This document shows, in pieces, positions 1 through 7,423 of a stretch of 64,000 nucleotides of DNA. The notes below the pieces were generated by a model. That model saw only the letters and a list, made by a program, of their open reading frames with translations. It ran no database searches and was not told the DNA's origin. The stretch is from Nitrospira sp. Its GTDB lineage: Bacteria > Nitrospirota > Nitrospiria > Nitrospirales > Nitrospiraceae. The position numbers and the translations under genes were made by a program. Location: assembly GCA_020697375.1 (NCBI GenBank), contig JAJFBJ010000007.1, positions 1-64,000 on the forward strand. The letters are read 5' to 3'. The stretch's first letter is position 1, and each line of letters begins with the position of its first letter.

Positions 1-24
1 TACTGATAGACGAAAGCCTTGAAG

Positions 25-70
25 GCGACCAAATGCAATGCGTGGTAGCGTTTGGTGCGACCAAATGCAA
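25..70. repeat. 14-bp direct repeat pair upstream of a small gene
   Basis: The word GCGACCAAATGCAA occurs exactly at 25-38 and again at 57-70, with start points 32 bp apart. Part of it (TTTGG next to GCG) also appears inverted between the two copies near 51-58. It could be a binding-site array or a remnant of a mobile element. No function can be assigned from sequence. Confidence 0.6.
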
Positions 71-96
71 CCGTACAGTGAGAATTGTTGCTGCGC

Positions 97-115
97 TGTG
101 ACTTTTTCTGTCACA
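97..115. promoter_or_regulatory. Dyad TGTGAC-N7-GTCACA, operator-like
   Basis: TGTGAC (97-102) and GTCACA (110-115) are perfect inverted repeats around a T-rich spacer. The half-sites resemble CRP/FNR-family half-sites, but the spacing is three bases too long for a classic CRP site. It lies about 150 bp ahead of the small gene at 264 and could be an operator or a weak hairpin. Confidence 0.3.
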
Positions 116-263
116 TCGCCGTGGTAGGCTTCCCTCGGTCATTCTGAACATCGGTTCGCTACAACAAGACGGGGGGCGATCCGCGATGCGCATGGTCAGA
201 AATCTTGCGTTCCGCGACGGTCGACTCCCACGAGTGCACAACACGTTGATAGGAGGCCTTTCG

Positions 264-494
264 ATGAGTAGCTATATCTATACCAACTGGCGAGGCAGGC
301 AGTTTGGTATTGACGAGAGTTTCATCGACGATATGAAGAAACGGATTTCCATGGACGATGGGTCTGATCCGAACGATCTCGCCTATCTCACGCCGGAGAT
401 ATTAATGGAAATGATTCCGACGATGGAGCACATTGAAAGGTGCGGGCAATTGGAGGAACGGTGGGACGCTCCGGTGAACCCACATGGTCGTTGA
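264..494 (+). CDS. Small hypothetical protein, 76 aa
   Basis: I do not recognise this protein. The start at 264 is chosen because AGGAGG ends eight bases before the ATG, a strong ribosome binding site; the same frame is open upstream to 186 but without such a site. The product is acidic (pI clearly low from its many Asp/Glu), has no signal peptide or membrane segment, and begins with an aromatic stretch, MSSYIYTNWRGRQFGID. The later part has several Met and Glu residues (around residues 45-65) that could form a helix. No neighbour suggests a role: upstream is a repeat-containing region and downstream is decayed sequence. The good ribosome site argues that it is translated. Confidence 0.55.
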   Translation: MSSYIYTNWRGRQFGIDESFIDDMKKRISMDDGSDPNDLAYLTPEILMEMIPTMEHIERCGQLEERWDAPVNPHGR

Positions 495-1158
495 GCGGGT
501 CATCGCACTAGCTGCTTTTGAAAAATAGAATGCTTCTTTCCGGTCTTCTTGTGAGGGCTTTGTCCCTGACCAATTTGTGCAGGGTGAGAAATGGCGAGCC
601 GGACTAACTTCCTCCTGCCATTGAGCGATGGCGAAGGACACGGTTGGCGATTTTATGAGCATAGATCGAGCAGATGCGGCCTTCATGTGGTCCTCACTAT
701 CTCTTACCTTATGGTTTTCAGCTATCGTTTTCCCATTGAGCCGTGGCAGAGCGGCCCCGGGACGTAGTGCTGCCTCCTCATGGAGGCATGAAACAGGCTC
801 TGTATGTCAGCCCGCTAGACCCTGGTGAGTACCGTGATCGCCTGGACAGGTCCTTGATGCGTACCCGGAAGGCTATCTGGCCTATTCATTCGTCGGAACT
901 GACCGTCGAGTTTCTGCAAAATCTTTCAGGCTATCGGGAGAATCCATCGGACGCCTTGCGTCTGTCCCGTTGCCTGAAGGGGAAAGTCTTCCTGAGTTGC
1001 TTCGGCGTGAAAGTTTGCAGGCTGTGCAGGCGCGGCTTGCCGGGGCGGTGTCTCTAACGAGTTGCTAGGGTGTGTGATGTATCGTCCGTAGAAAGGGACC
1101 ACCGAGACGGCCAGCATCAACCAAGGCCTGAAGCAGAATAGTTCGAGAGAGAGGCTGC
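495..1158. other. 664 bp without a confident gene; decayed coding traces
   Basis: No open frame here has both a credible start and protein-like composition. One plus-strand frame is open from 838 to 1068 without a usable start codon, and its translation looks protein-like towards the end (LPELLRRESLQAVQARLAG), so it may be the tail of a lost gene. An overlapping frame (743-1057) is rich in Cys and Arg near its end and looks like a shadow. The region lies next to a broken toxin gene, which fits a decaying accessory patch. Confidence 0.4.
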
Positions 1159-1413
1159 CTACCGATAGACATCCTTGCGGTGTTCAATCGACAGAATGCC
1201 CAACCACTCGATTCCAGTTTACGGTAAAGAATTCGATAGGGCCGGACTCGGTTAGGACCAGACCTTATCTTTGTGGAATTTGCCTTTCAGCGGTTTGCCA
1301 TCGAGGGGATGGTCAGCGAGGTGTCGGATGGCGTCTTTGATTTTGTCGCGCGTTCCGGCGTCGAAGGATGCCAGATCCTTGATAGCTTGAGCGGTGAGCT
1401 GCGCTTGTCTCAC
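1159..1413 (-). pseudogene. RelE/ParE-type toxin, inactivated by paired frameshifts
   Basis: Read from a GTG at 1413 that overlaps the antitoxin stop codon, the frame gives a normal RelE-family N-terminus and breaks at a TAA after 53 residues (KVWS, stop). Dropping one A at that point restores the expected family continuation SYRVRPYRILYR in the next frame. A second shift near GGTTGG returns to the original frame and gives the typical C-terminus ILSIEHRKDVYR, stop at 1159. The full span is 255 nt, exactly 85 codons, so a +1 and a -1 change cancel. RelE-family toxins are mRNA interferases or related nucleases; the C-terminal basic and Tyr residues needed for activity are out of reach of the first frame, so the toxin should be dead. 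A sequencing error is possible but would have to occur twice. Confidence 0.75.
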
Positions 1414-1676
1414 TGCTCTTCGCCGAACACGTCCTTGAACGACCGAAGTTTCCCTGCTTTCGCTTCCTTCAGTCCTTGCTCAAGAGACTTGACCGCTTTG
1501 GGGGTTGAGAGCAACTCCAACGTTTCAACCCAGCTTTCAAATTCTTCCGCCCCCATCACGACTGCTTTAGGCGTTCCGTTCTTGGTCACGATGAAGCGTG
1601 CGGACAAGCGGTCGGCCTTTTCGACAAGAGAAGAGAATCGGGATCGGACTTGCTTGAGCGACAGAGTTTTCGTCAT
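1410..1676 (-). CDS. Phd/YefM-family antitoxin, 88 aa
   Basis: The N-terminus (MTKTLSLKQVRSRFSSLVEK) and the following FIVTKNGTPKAVVMGAEEFESW are typical of Phd/YefM antitoxins: a short DNA-binding fold that binds the operator and a C-terminal tail that wraps the toxin. The start at 1676 is preceded by GAGGTG at good distance. The frame is open much further upstream, but that part overlaps the neighbouring membrane gene on the same strand in another frame and looks artefactual. The stop codon overlaps the GTG start of the RelE-type toxin gene, the usual coupled layout. Because the toxin is frameshifted, this antitoxin may now act only as an autorepressor or protect against related toxins elsewhere in the genome. 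Confidence 0.85.
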   Translation of the reverse strand: MTKTLSLKQVRSRFSSLVEKADRLSARFIVTKNGTPKAVVMGAEEFESWVETLELLSTPKAVKSLEQGLKEAKAGKLRSFKDVFGEEQ

Positions 1677-1738
1677 CGGTACACCTCGTTGACTGGAAGT
1701 GTAGGGCATCATGTCTTCACTCACAAGGTTTTGAGCCC

Positions 1739-2077
1739 TCACCGTGCCAGAAGTTTCACCAGCCCCACACAGCCCATATAGAGGACCATCGAGCCGGCCA
1801 TGGAGAGCCAGAAGCCGATTCGCTCGACGCCGTAGATCATGCAGCCCACATAGATCAGCCAGGGTGGCACGAACCAGAGGAGGTTCTTGGCGTAGGTCAC
1901 GAGGTGTTCGCTTCCGCCGTTCAGGTAGATGAGGATAAATGTCGCGCCGGTTATCGCGGGAAAGGTGCTGGCAAAGGCGGCTAAAAACGACCGGCCTTGC
2001 GAGCCCAGATAGGTCGAGAGGCTGACGACCGTGCCGCCCAATAAAAAATACAAGCAGAACTTCACCCAATCGACCAT
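1739..2077 (-). CDS. Small four-helix membrane protein, possibly DUF3147-like
   Basis: The 112-residue product is almost entirely hydrophobic, with four likely membrane segments at about residues 4-24, 30-50, 63-83 and 87-108. The motif FASTFPAITGATFILIY in the second helix resembles small membrane proteins of the DUF3147/GlpM type, but I am not sure of the family. The ATG at 2077 is chosen for the GAAGGGAAAAGGA stretch just before it; a GTG at 2092 would add five residues and overlap the stop codon of the upstream gene by one base. It is probably co-transcribed with the RNase Z-like gene, and a link between the two is not obvious. Function unknown. Confidence 0.65.
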   Translation of the reverse strand: MVDWVKFCLYFLLGGTVVSLSTYLGSQGRSFLAAFASTFPAITGATFILIYLNGGSEHLVTYAKNLLWFVPPWLIYVGCMIYGVERIGFWLSMAGSMVLYMGCVGLVKLLAR

Positions 2078-2091
2078 TCCTTTTCCCTTCA

Positions 2092-3108
2092 CTATTGGCG
2101 GAACGCGCGCATGGCTTCCGCGACGAGTCGATCGCCTTGTCCCGTATAACGCGGCGAGAAATGGAAGACGATCAACTCGCGCACGCCGGCTTTCCTGGCC
2201 ATAATTCCTGCTTGGCGCGCGGTCAGGTGATAACGCTCTCTGGCCTTCGCCGCATCCTGATCGAGAAACGGCGCCTCACAGTAAAAGATGTCGGCGCTCT
2301 GCGCAAGTCTCACGATCTTGGCTTCGTTCTCTTCATCGTACCGGGCATCCACGACATAAGCGATCTTCTGACCACGGCTGATGGTCACGAAACGCTTGCG
2401 GATTTCGCCCAGAACAAACTCCCGTTCTTCCTTGTGATGCTCATGATAGAGGGTGGCGTGGAACCGGAACTCGTCCGGTTTGCCTTGCCAGAGGTATTCC
2501 TTCACGTCCTTCAGCCAGCGGCCGACCGGGAGTCCGGCTTCATGCAGCCGTTCCTTGTTGACGTTCACATGGAACTGCTCCTGCAGCGAATAGGCGAAGG
2601 AGGCAATGCGATGATTCAGGGCCACGGCCCGCACTGTGAACATGGGATCATCCAGCACGCGAACACTACTGCCCGGTTCTCGACCGATGAGCGGCACATC
2701 CGGCTCATCTTGGCGGCGAAATCCTTCGGTTGCGAGAAAGGTTGCGCTGCGGATCGTTTGGTCATGAAATTCCTGCGCCACGATCCTAAGCGGGTAGCCA
2801 TCCACCAGGTTCCAAGTGTAACCCAGAAGTTTCCCTTGAACGTTGGCGACTAGGCCGGGCGGCCCGTAGAGCCGCAGGACCTTTCCACGCCCGAGGGCGA
2901 CGCGCAGCAACGCGTCGAACCCGATGAAGTGATCCATGTGGGTGTGTGAAATGAAGATGTCGCCGGCGCGCAGGAGGCGGGTGGGGCCCAGCGCATCGTT
3001 GTGGCCGAGATCGAAGAGCAGCGCGCGCTTCGACCAGCGAACCTCCACGAACAGGCCTGGATCGCTGAAGACATCATTCACGAGGTAGCTGGAGAAGGAG
3101 GGATTCAT
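2092..3108 (-). CDS. RNase Z-like metallo-beta-lactamase-fold hydrolase
   Basis: The product of 338 aa has the metal-binding motif HTHMDH at residues 55-60, the hallmark of the beta-lactamase fold, and later histidines and aspartates in the expected places (ALNHRIASFAY, YVVDARYDE, FHFSPRY). The overall plan, with the motif early and a HFSPRY-like end, matches RNase Z and close relatives rather than glyoxalases. RNase Z trims the 3' end of tRNA precursors, but many bacterial relatives of this size have unknown substrates, and no exosite arm is obvious. The middle (residues 180-240) is unusually long and charged. It is followed directly by the small membrane protein gene. The family is firm; the exact substrate is an inference. 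Confidence 0.85.
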   Translation of the reverse strand: MNPSFSSYLVNDVFSDPGLFVEVRWSKRALLFDLGHNDALGPTRLLRAGDIFISHTHMDHFIGFDALLRVALGRGKVLRLYGPPGLVANVQGKLLGYTWNLVDGYPLRIVAQEFHDQTIRSATFLATEGFRRQDEPDVPLIGREPGSSVRVLDDPMFTVRAVALNHRIASFAYSLQEQFHVNVNKERLHEAGLPVGRWLKDVKEYLWQGKPDEFRFHATLYHEHHKEEREFVLGEIRKRFVTISRGQKIAYVVDARYDEENEAKIVRLAQSADIFYCEAPFLDQDAAKARERYHLTARQAGIMARKAGVRELIVFHFSPRYTGQGDRLVAEAMRAFRQ

Positions 3109-3216
3109 GGGGGAATTTATCGATCTGTTGACCTGATGATCTATCGATCTTGGACGAGCGTACGATCTTAAAAAACTGCAATCAACAGATCATCAGATCG
3201 ACAGATTCGGAGGTCA

Positions 3217-3900
3217 TCAGCTCAATATGGTTCGTATCACAATGTACAGCACCATGACCTCCACGGCATGGGCCACGATAGTCACATAGAGGTTCCTCAA
3301 GGCAACCCATAGCCAACCCCAGACCAAGCCATCCCACAGGGCAATCCAGTGAAGATGCTGAAAGGTTGCCACCAGAAAGGGATCGAATGCAAACAACAGG
3401 GCGCTTACCGCCACGGCGGCAGGCGTCCAGAGTCCCATGGCCATGAGCCGGCCCAGGAGAAAACCGCGGAAGTTTAATTCGACCATCGCCGCAATGAACA
3501 GGATGTACCAGGGCAACATGATCCATAGCGGGACCTTTGCATGCGGTGTGTCGGCTAGAAATTGGTAGTCTCCTCCAAGGCGCGGCGCCACATAGAGAAT
3601 GAACAGCACATTGATGGTTCCGAGGAGGAGTCCGGTAGCCGCCCCCCAACGGATGCCTTGCGGGAGAAGCGTCGGTGCCAGACCAATGCGTTGCACCGCG
3701 GATCCGTTGAGACCACTCCAGATGACGAATGCCGCATACGCGCATAGTTGTGGCAAAAATTGATAGAGGCCATGCTGCCGAAGAGCTAGGGGAGAACAGT
3801 AAAAGAGAATCGAGGATGTCAGAGGAAGCAGCCCGAGGAACGCTCCCCGTTCAGTGGCCTGAATCGCATGGATCGGTGGCGCTTCTTCAGGCCGGATCAT
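3217..3900 (-). CDS. CPBP-family (CAAX protease-like) membrane protein
   Basis: This 227-residue protein has about six or seven hydrophobic helices and the CPBP/Abi signatures: ELNFRG at residues 141-146, FxxxH at 180-184, and a late HAVEV at 211-215. Family members are glutamate-type intramembrane proteases (Rce1-like) or their inactive relatives. The first motif normally reads EExxxR; here the first Glu is Val140, and the third motif has Val where Asn or Asp is usual, so catalysis is doubtful. It starts six bases after the stop of the TolC-like gene with no visible ribosome site, which suggests translational coupling to it. It may therefore assist or depend on that outer-membrane export system, but the substrate is unknown. 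Confidence 0.75.
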   Translation of the reverse strand: MIRPEEAPPIHAIQATERGAFLGLLPLTSSILFYCSPLALRQHGLYQFLPQLCAYAAFVIWSGLNGSAVQRIGLAPTLLPQGIRWGAATGLLLGTINVLFILYVAPRLGGDYQFLADTPHAKVPLWIMLPWYILFIAAMVELNFRGFLLGRLMAMGLWTPAAVAVSALLFAFDPFLVATFQHLHWIALWDGLVWGWLWVALRNLYVTIVAHAVEVMVLYIVIRTILS

Positions 3901-3906
3901 GGAGAG

Positions 3907-5457
3907 TTATTGGAGCGTCAAATCGTACCGCTCGAGGGTGGTGGCTTTGTTGCGGGCCAGGTTCGAGAGCGACTTGTTGTAGTCTACGGTCGCCCGAAGC
4001 TCATTCCCTTGAGAAGTGGCCAGGTCACGCTGAAAATCCAGCACGAAGCGCGTCGTGCTGAGCCCGACCTTCAGCCGCTCCTGTTCCGCCTGCAATTGTT
4101 TTTCCGCCATGATGCGGGCCGACCTGGTGGTTTCAATCCGCTTGAAATCGGTGTGCACGCGGCGAACGGCTTCACGAACTCCCACGATGACTTGTTGGCG
4201 AACGCTTTGCAATGACGATTGGGCATTGCGCGATTCCAGTTGCCGTTTGTTGTACGTGCTATAAGCCGAGCGGTTGCCGAGCGGATAGCTCAAGACCAGA
4301 CCGGCGCCGTAGTTGTAAAAATCTCCGTTCAAATTCCGCCTGGCCGAGTCGCCATAGTCCGCCCCAAGTCCCGTGAGTCCCATGGTGCCTTGAAATGAAA
4401 GAGTGGGGAGGATCTGGTTTTTGGCGAACTTCACATTGAGGTCACTGGTCTCCACATTTTTTCCGGCTTGCAGGATTTCCGGCCGGCGCTCGATGGCGAT
4501 GTCGATAGCTTCTTGAAGGCTGATGGCCTCGAGGGTTGTCGTCGGCGGATCGATCGGGGTCAGTCGCAGGTCCTGCCGTAATTCTTCTTCGGCGGGATTC
4601 AAAAGGCGGCGCAGTTGATCTTCCTGATCGCGAATCGATTTTTCGGCCACAAGGATCTGCTCGACCCGTGAGGCGACGGCGGCTTCCGCTTGGAGGACGT
4701 CGACGATCGACATGACGCCGGCCTTGGCTTTGGCGCGGTTGCTGGCGAGTAATTCTTCCGCCGCCTTGAGCGCGGCTTGCGCCACTTTGAGATTCTCATT
4801 CGCGAAGACCATTTCCCAGAAGGTTTGTTCGACGGTGGCGATGACGGTCAGGACGCGATCGAGGAATACATGCTGTTCCACCGTGGCGTTATTCTGCGCA
4901 ATGGAGATGAAGGTTTTATTGATCGAGGTCCCGAAGTTTTTTAACAGTGGCTGAGTCACCGTCAACGCAAGACCTCCTGTCCATGCCGGGTTGAACAGGA
5001 AGGTGTTCGGGCCGCTCACATAGTTTCGTTGGGGACTGTAATTGATGTCGTAGTTCGCGCCGCTGGGAAGATTCTGAGTGATGTCCGCCGTGACCGAAGA
5101 GGTGTTCTGGTCGAATTTCGTAATGTCCTGGAGATTCGCGCCGGTGAAGCCCAGGATCGGCCGGTTCAGCGGCGATACCTGACGGTTATACTGGCCGTTC
5201 AGGCTGATCGTCGGATCGAACTTTGCCTGCTCGATCACGATATCGGCCAGTCGGCTCTCTCTGGTTTGCCGGCCGATACTGATATCGAGATTGTTTTGGA
5301 GCGCCTTGACAACGGCATCGGCGAGCGACAACGCTTCGCGGCGTTCGCTCGGAACCGGCTTGGTCACCTCTAGACCGGACGCGGGCGGCGCAGTCCAGAG
5401 AATGAACGCCAGCATGCTTTCGATGAGAAAGAATTTCCGAAGAATTCGAGTCGTCAT
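3907..5457 (-). CDS. TolC-like outer-membrane efflux protein
   Basis: The 516-residue product has a Sec signal peptide (MTTRILRKFFLIESMLAFIL, cut after PASG) and two copies of the outer-membrane efflux repeat, seen as long helical hairpins rich in Ala, Gln and Glu (about residues 60-270 and 300-510). Such proteins form trimeric beta-barrel and alpha-barrel channels for type I secretion or RND/ABC efflux. The start at 5457 follows AAGGAG at good distance; the frame stays open 23 codons upstream without such a site. No inner-membrane pump or adaptor gene lies beside it, so its partner must be encoded elsewhere. The downstream CPBP gene is probably co-translated. It is divergent from the small secreted-protein gene at 5565. 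Confidence 0.9.
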   Translation of the reverse strand: MTTRILRKFFLIESMLAFILWTAPPASGLEVTKPVPSERREALSLADAVVKALQNNLDISIGRQTRESRLADIVIEQAKFDPTISLNGQYNRQVSPLNRPILGFTGANLQDITKFDQNTSSVTADITQNLPSGANYDINYSPQRNYVSGPNTFLFNPAWTGGLALTVTQPLLKNFGTSINKTFISIAQNNATVEQHVFLDRVLTVIATVEQTFWEMVFANENLKVAQAALKAAEELLASNRAKAKAGVMSIVDVLQAEAAVASRVEQILVAEKSIRDQEDQLRRLLNPAEEELRQDLRLTPIDPPTTTLEAISLQEAIDIAIERRPEILQAGKNVETSDLNVKFAKNQILPTLSFQGTMGLTGLGADYGDSARRNLNGDFYNYGAGLVLSYPLGNRSAYSTYNKRQLESRNAQSSLQSVRQQVIVGVREAVRRVHTDFKRIETTRSARIMAEKQLQAEQERLKVGLSTTRFVLDFQRDLATSQGNELRATVDYNKSLSNLARNKATTLERYDLTLQ

Positions 5458-5564
5458 AACAAACTCCTTGATGCAGGATCGAGGTGAGACCATACTGACC
5501 ACTTGATCGTTTTGGCGTGGTACCATAAACTGAGTTCGCTGTCCATGATCAACGAGGTATTGCC

Positions 5565-5890
5565 ATGGGTCGAAGGTTAGCCATTCTCACGGCGACGATG
5601 TTGTTGTCCGCTTCCTTGGCGGAAGCACAATCGGTCTCAGGCGTGCGCGGGCTCAATGGAGGAACCGCGGCGATGTTTGGTCTGGTGGGGCCTGGGAATT
5701 TATATCTTGATACACAGGTTCCACCGGACAGGCATGGAACGGCGCCATGATGACGCTGGGACCGCAGCTGTCGGTCGGATTGATCCAAGGGTCGAACCAG
5801 GTGGGTTCTCCGGTGGTATTTCCCCCCGTTCCTCGCGACGTGGGCCCCATCCTTCCCGTTCAATCCGACCTTTTCGACGACATTCCTTAG
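5565..5890 (+). pseudogene. Small secreted protein, frameshifted
   Basis: The ATG at 5565 opens a frame with a clear signal peptide (MGRRLAILTATMLLSASLAEA) followed by a Gly-rich segment ending in GPGNLYLDTQ. That frame then runs into a stop at 5750. Adding one G near 5717 would join it to a second frame that reads GSTGQAWNGAMMTLGPQLSV and continues, Pro- and Val-rich, to a stop at 5890, giving a 108-residue protein. The second part looks protein-like and ends just after DLFDDIP. The join falls in a GG pair, where a one-base loss is common in nature and in sequencing. If not a frameshift, the gene encodes only a 61-residue secreted peptide. Function unknown. Confidence 0.5.
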
Positions 5891-6315
5891 GCATTTCCTC
5901 CGAGCAAGACTCTCGCTGTGGCGGTTTTGTGGAAGCTGCGCATGGGCGTCACAGCCGGCGTAGGTCGATGCGTGAGTTATCAACAGAATCCACAGCGCCA
6001 TTTTGCAAATCACAAGCGGGAAACCATTGAGGAGTATTGTACTTAAGCTACTGAAAAAAATGCTGTACGAGCGCAATTTGAGATATTGAGAGCGGTGAAT
6101 CAACGCTGGCGGTACAGCGCTTGCTTCTTGCCTGACCGTGAAGCCGTGACCGTCACGACATCCCGTAGCGCAGGAGACGACAAAAACAATGTACCTTCCT
6201 GGAAGATGTCAATTGAATCGGACGTGCAGAACGGGAAGAATGACGTGCCAGTGGGATTGGGTGCGCCGCTCGTAATACTCACCCGTCTGATTCTCAGGCA
6301 AAGGAGATAGCCCTC
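5891..6315. other. 425-bp gap between unknown gene and glycosyltransferase
   Basis: I see no convincing gene. A TTG-initiated frame at 6086-6310 has no ribosome site and no recognisable features. A short palindrome CGTGACCGTCACG lies near 6145. Just ahead of the glycosyltransferase the sequence TCTCAGGCAAAGGAG resembles the end of a glycine riboswitch, but the rest of the aptamer core is absent. The ribosome site AAGGAG of the downstream gene overlaps this word. Confidence 0.3.
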
Positions 6316-7389
6316 ATGAGGATTGCCCAGGTTTCGCCGCTCTGGGAGAGCGTTCCGCCCAAGTTATACGGAGGGACGGAGCGCATCGTCTCGTACTTGA
6401 CGGAAGAACTTGTCCGGCAAGGGCATGAGGTGACGTTGTTCGCCAGCGGTGATTCGGTCACCCGGGCAAAATTAGAGTCTCCTTGTCAGCAGGCGTTGCG
6501 TTTGAATACCGGAATCTTCAATCGCGAAGCGCCTCTGATTCAAATGATGGAACAAGTTTTCTGCGCCGCAGACCAATTCGATGTCATCCATTCACATCTC
6601 GACTTCCTCGCATTTTCGCTTTCCCGCCGAAGCCGTGTGCCGGTGGTCACCACACTTCATGGCCGGCTGGACCTGCCTGAACTCGTGCCGGTCTTCCGCG
6701 ATTTTGCAGAACTGCCGCTGGTTTCGATTTCGAAGTCACAGCGAAAACCGCTGCCCTGGTGCAACTGGCAGCATACCGTCTACCATGGTCTGCCACAGCA
6801 CCTCTATGAGTTCAATGCAGAACCGGGCAAGTATCTAGCCTTTTTGGGTCGCGTATCGCCGGAAAAGTGCCCGGATCAGGCAATCGAATTGGCCAAACGC
6901 GTCGGACTGCCGCTTAAGGTGGCCGCTAAGGTCGACCCGGCTGATCGTGCCTATTTCGAGCGAGTCGTAGAGCCTCTCCTGGACCATCCCCTGGTCGAAT
7001 TCGTGGGAGAGATCACCGACGCTCAGAAGAGCGAATTTATCGGTAATGCCATCGGGCTGGTCTGTCCCTATGACTGGCCGGAGCCTTTTGGTCTTGTGTT
7101 GATCGAGAGCCTCGCGTGCGGTACCCCTGTCCTTGCCTACCGGCGGGGATCCATCCCGGAAATTATCGACGACGGCGCCACCGGCTTCATCAGTGAGAAC
7201 CTCGATGAAATGGTGAGTCAGGTAGCAAAGCTCAAGACCATTGATCGCCGACGCTGCCGGCAAGTATTCGACGAGCGCTTTACCGCCCAACGCATGACAA
7301 CCGATTACGTGAAGATCTATCAGCAGTTGATCACTGATGCCGCTGCGTTGCCGGGACACACGGGGCAGCAAAAGGCTTCGAATCTCTAG
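6316..7389 (+). CDS. GT4-family glycosyltransferase
   Basis: The 357-residue product has the two-Rossmann GT-B layout. The N-terminal domain begins MRIAQVSPLWESVPP and carries YGGTERIVSYLTEEL; the C-terminal domain has the GT4 signature EPFGLVLIESLACGTPV near residues 255-270 and PEIIDDGATGF, with the E-x7-E motif that binds the nucleotide-sugar donor. Enzymes of this family transfer a sugar with retention of configuration, in polysaccharide, glycolipid or trehalose-type synthesis. AAGGAG lies ten bases before the ATG. The next gene (MFS exporter) follows after 34 bases, and a glycogen-debranching-type enzyme is 4 kb downstream, which hints at carbohydrate metabolism, but donor and acceptor cannot be read from the sequence. 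Confidence 0.9.
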   Translation: MRIAQVSPLWESVPPKLYGGTERIVSYLTEELVRQGHEVTLFASGDSVTRAKLESPCQQALRLNTGIFNREAPLIQMMEQVFCAADQFDVIHSHLDFLAFSLSRRSRVPVVTTLHGRLDLPELVPVFRDFAELPLVSISKSQRKPLPWCNWQHTVYHGLPQHLYEFNAEPGKYLAFLGRVSPEKCPDQAIELAKRVGLPLKVAAKVDPADRAYFERVVEPLLDHPLVEFVGEITDAQKSEFIGNAIGLVCPYDWPEPFGLVLIESLACGTPVLAYRRGSIPEIIDDGATGFISENLDEMVSQVAKLKTIDRRRCRQVFDERFTAQRMTTDYVKIYQQLITDAAALPGHTGQQKASNL

Positions 7390-7423
7390 TCAGCGCGGCA
7401 TACACCTCGCGGAAGGACACAGC

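Noticed and set aside
97..115. CRP binding site
   Set aside because: Half-sites fit but the spacer is three bases too long for CRP; kept only as an operator-like dyad.
6270..6312. Possible glycine riboswitch ending in TCTCAGGCAAAGGAG
   Set aside because: Only this short word matches; the conserved core before it (GCCGAAGG-type) is missing and the downstream gene is a glycosyltransferase, not a glycine gene.
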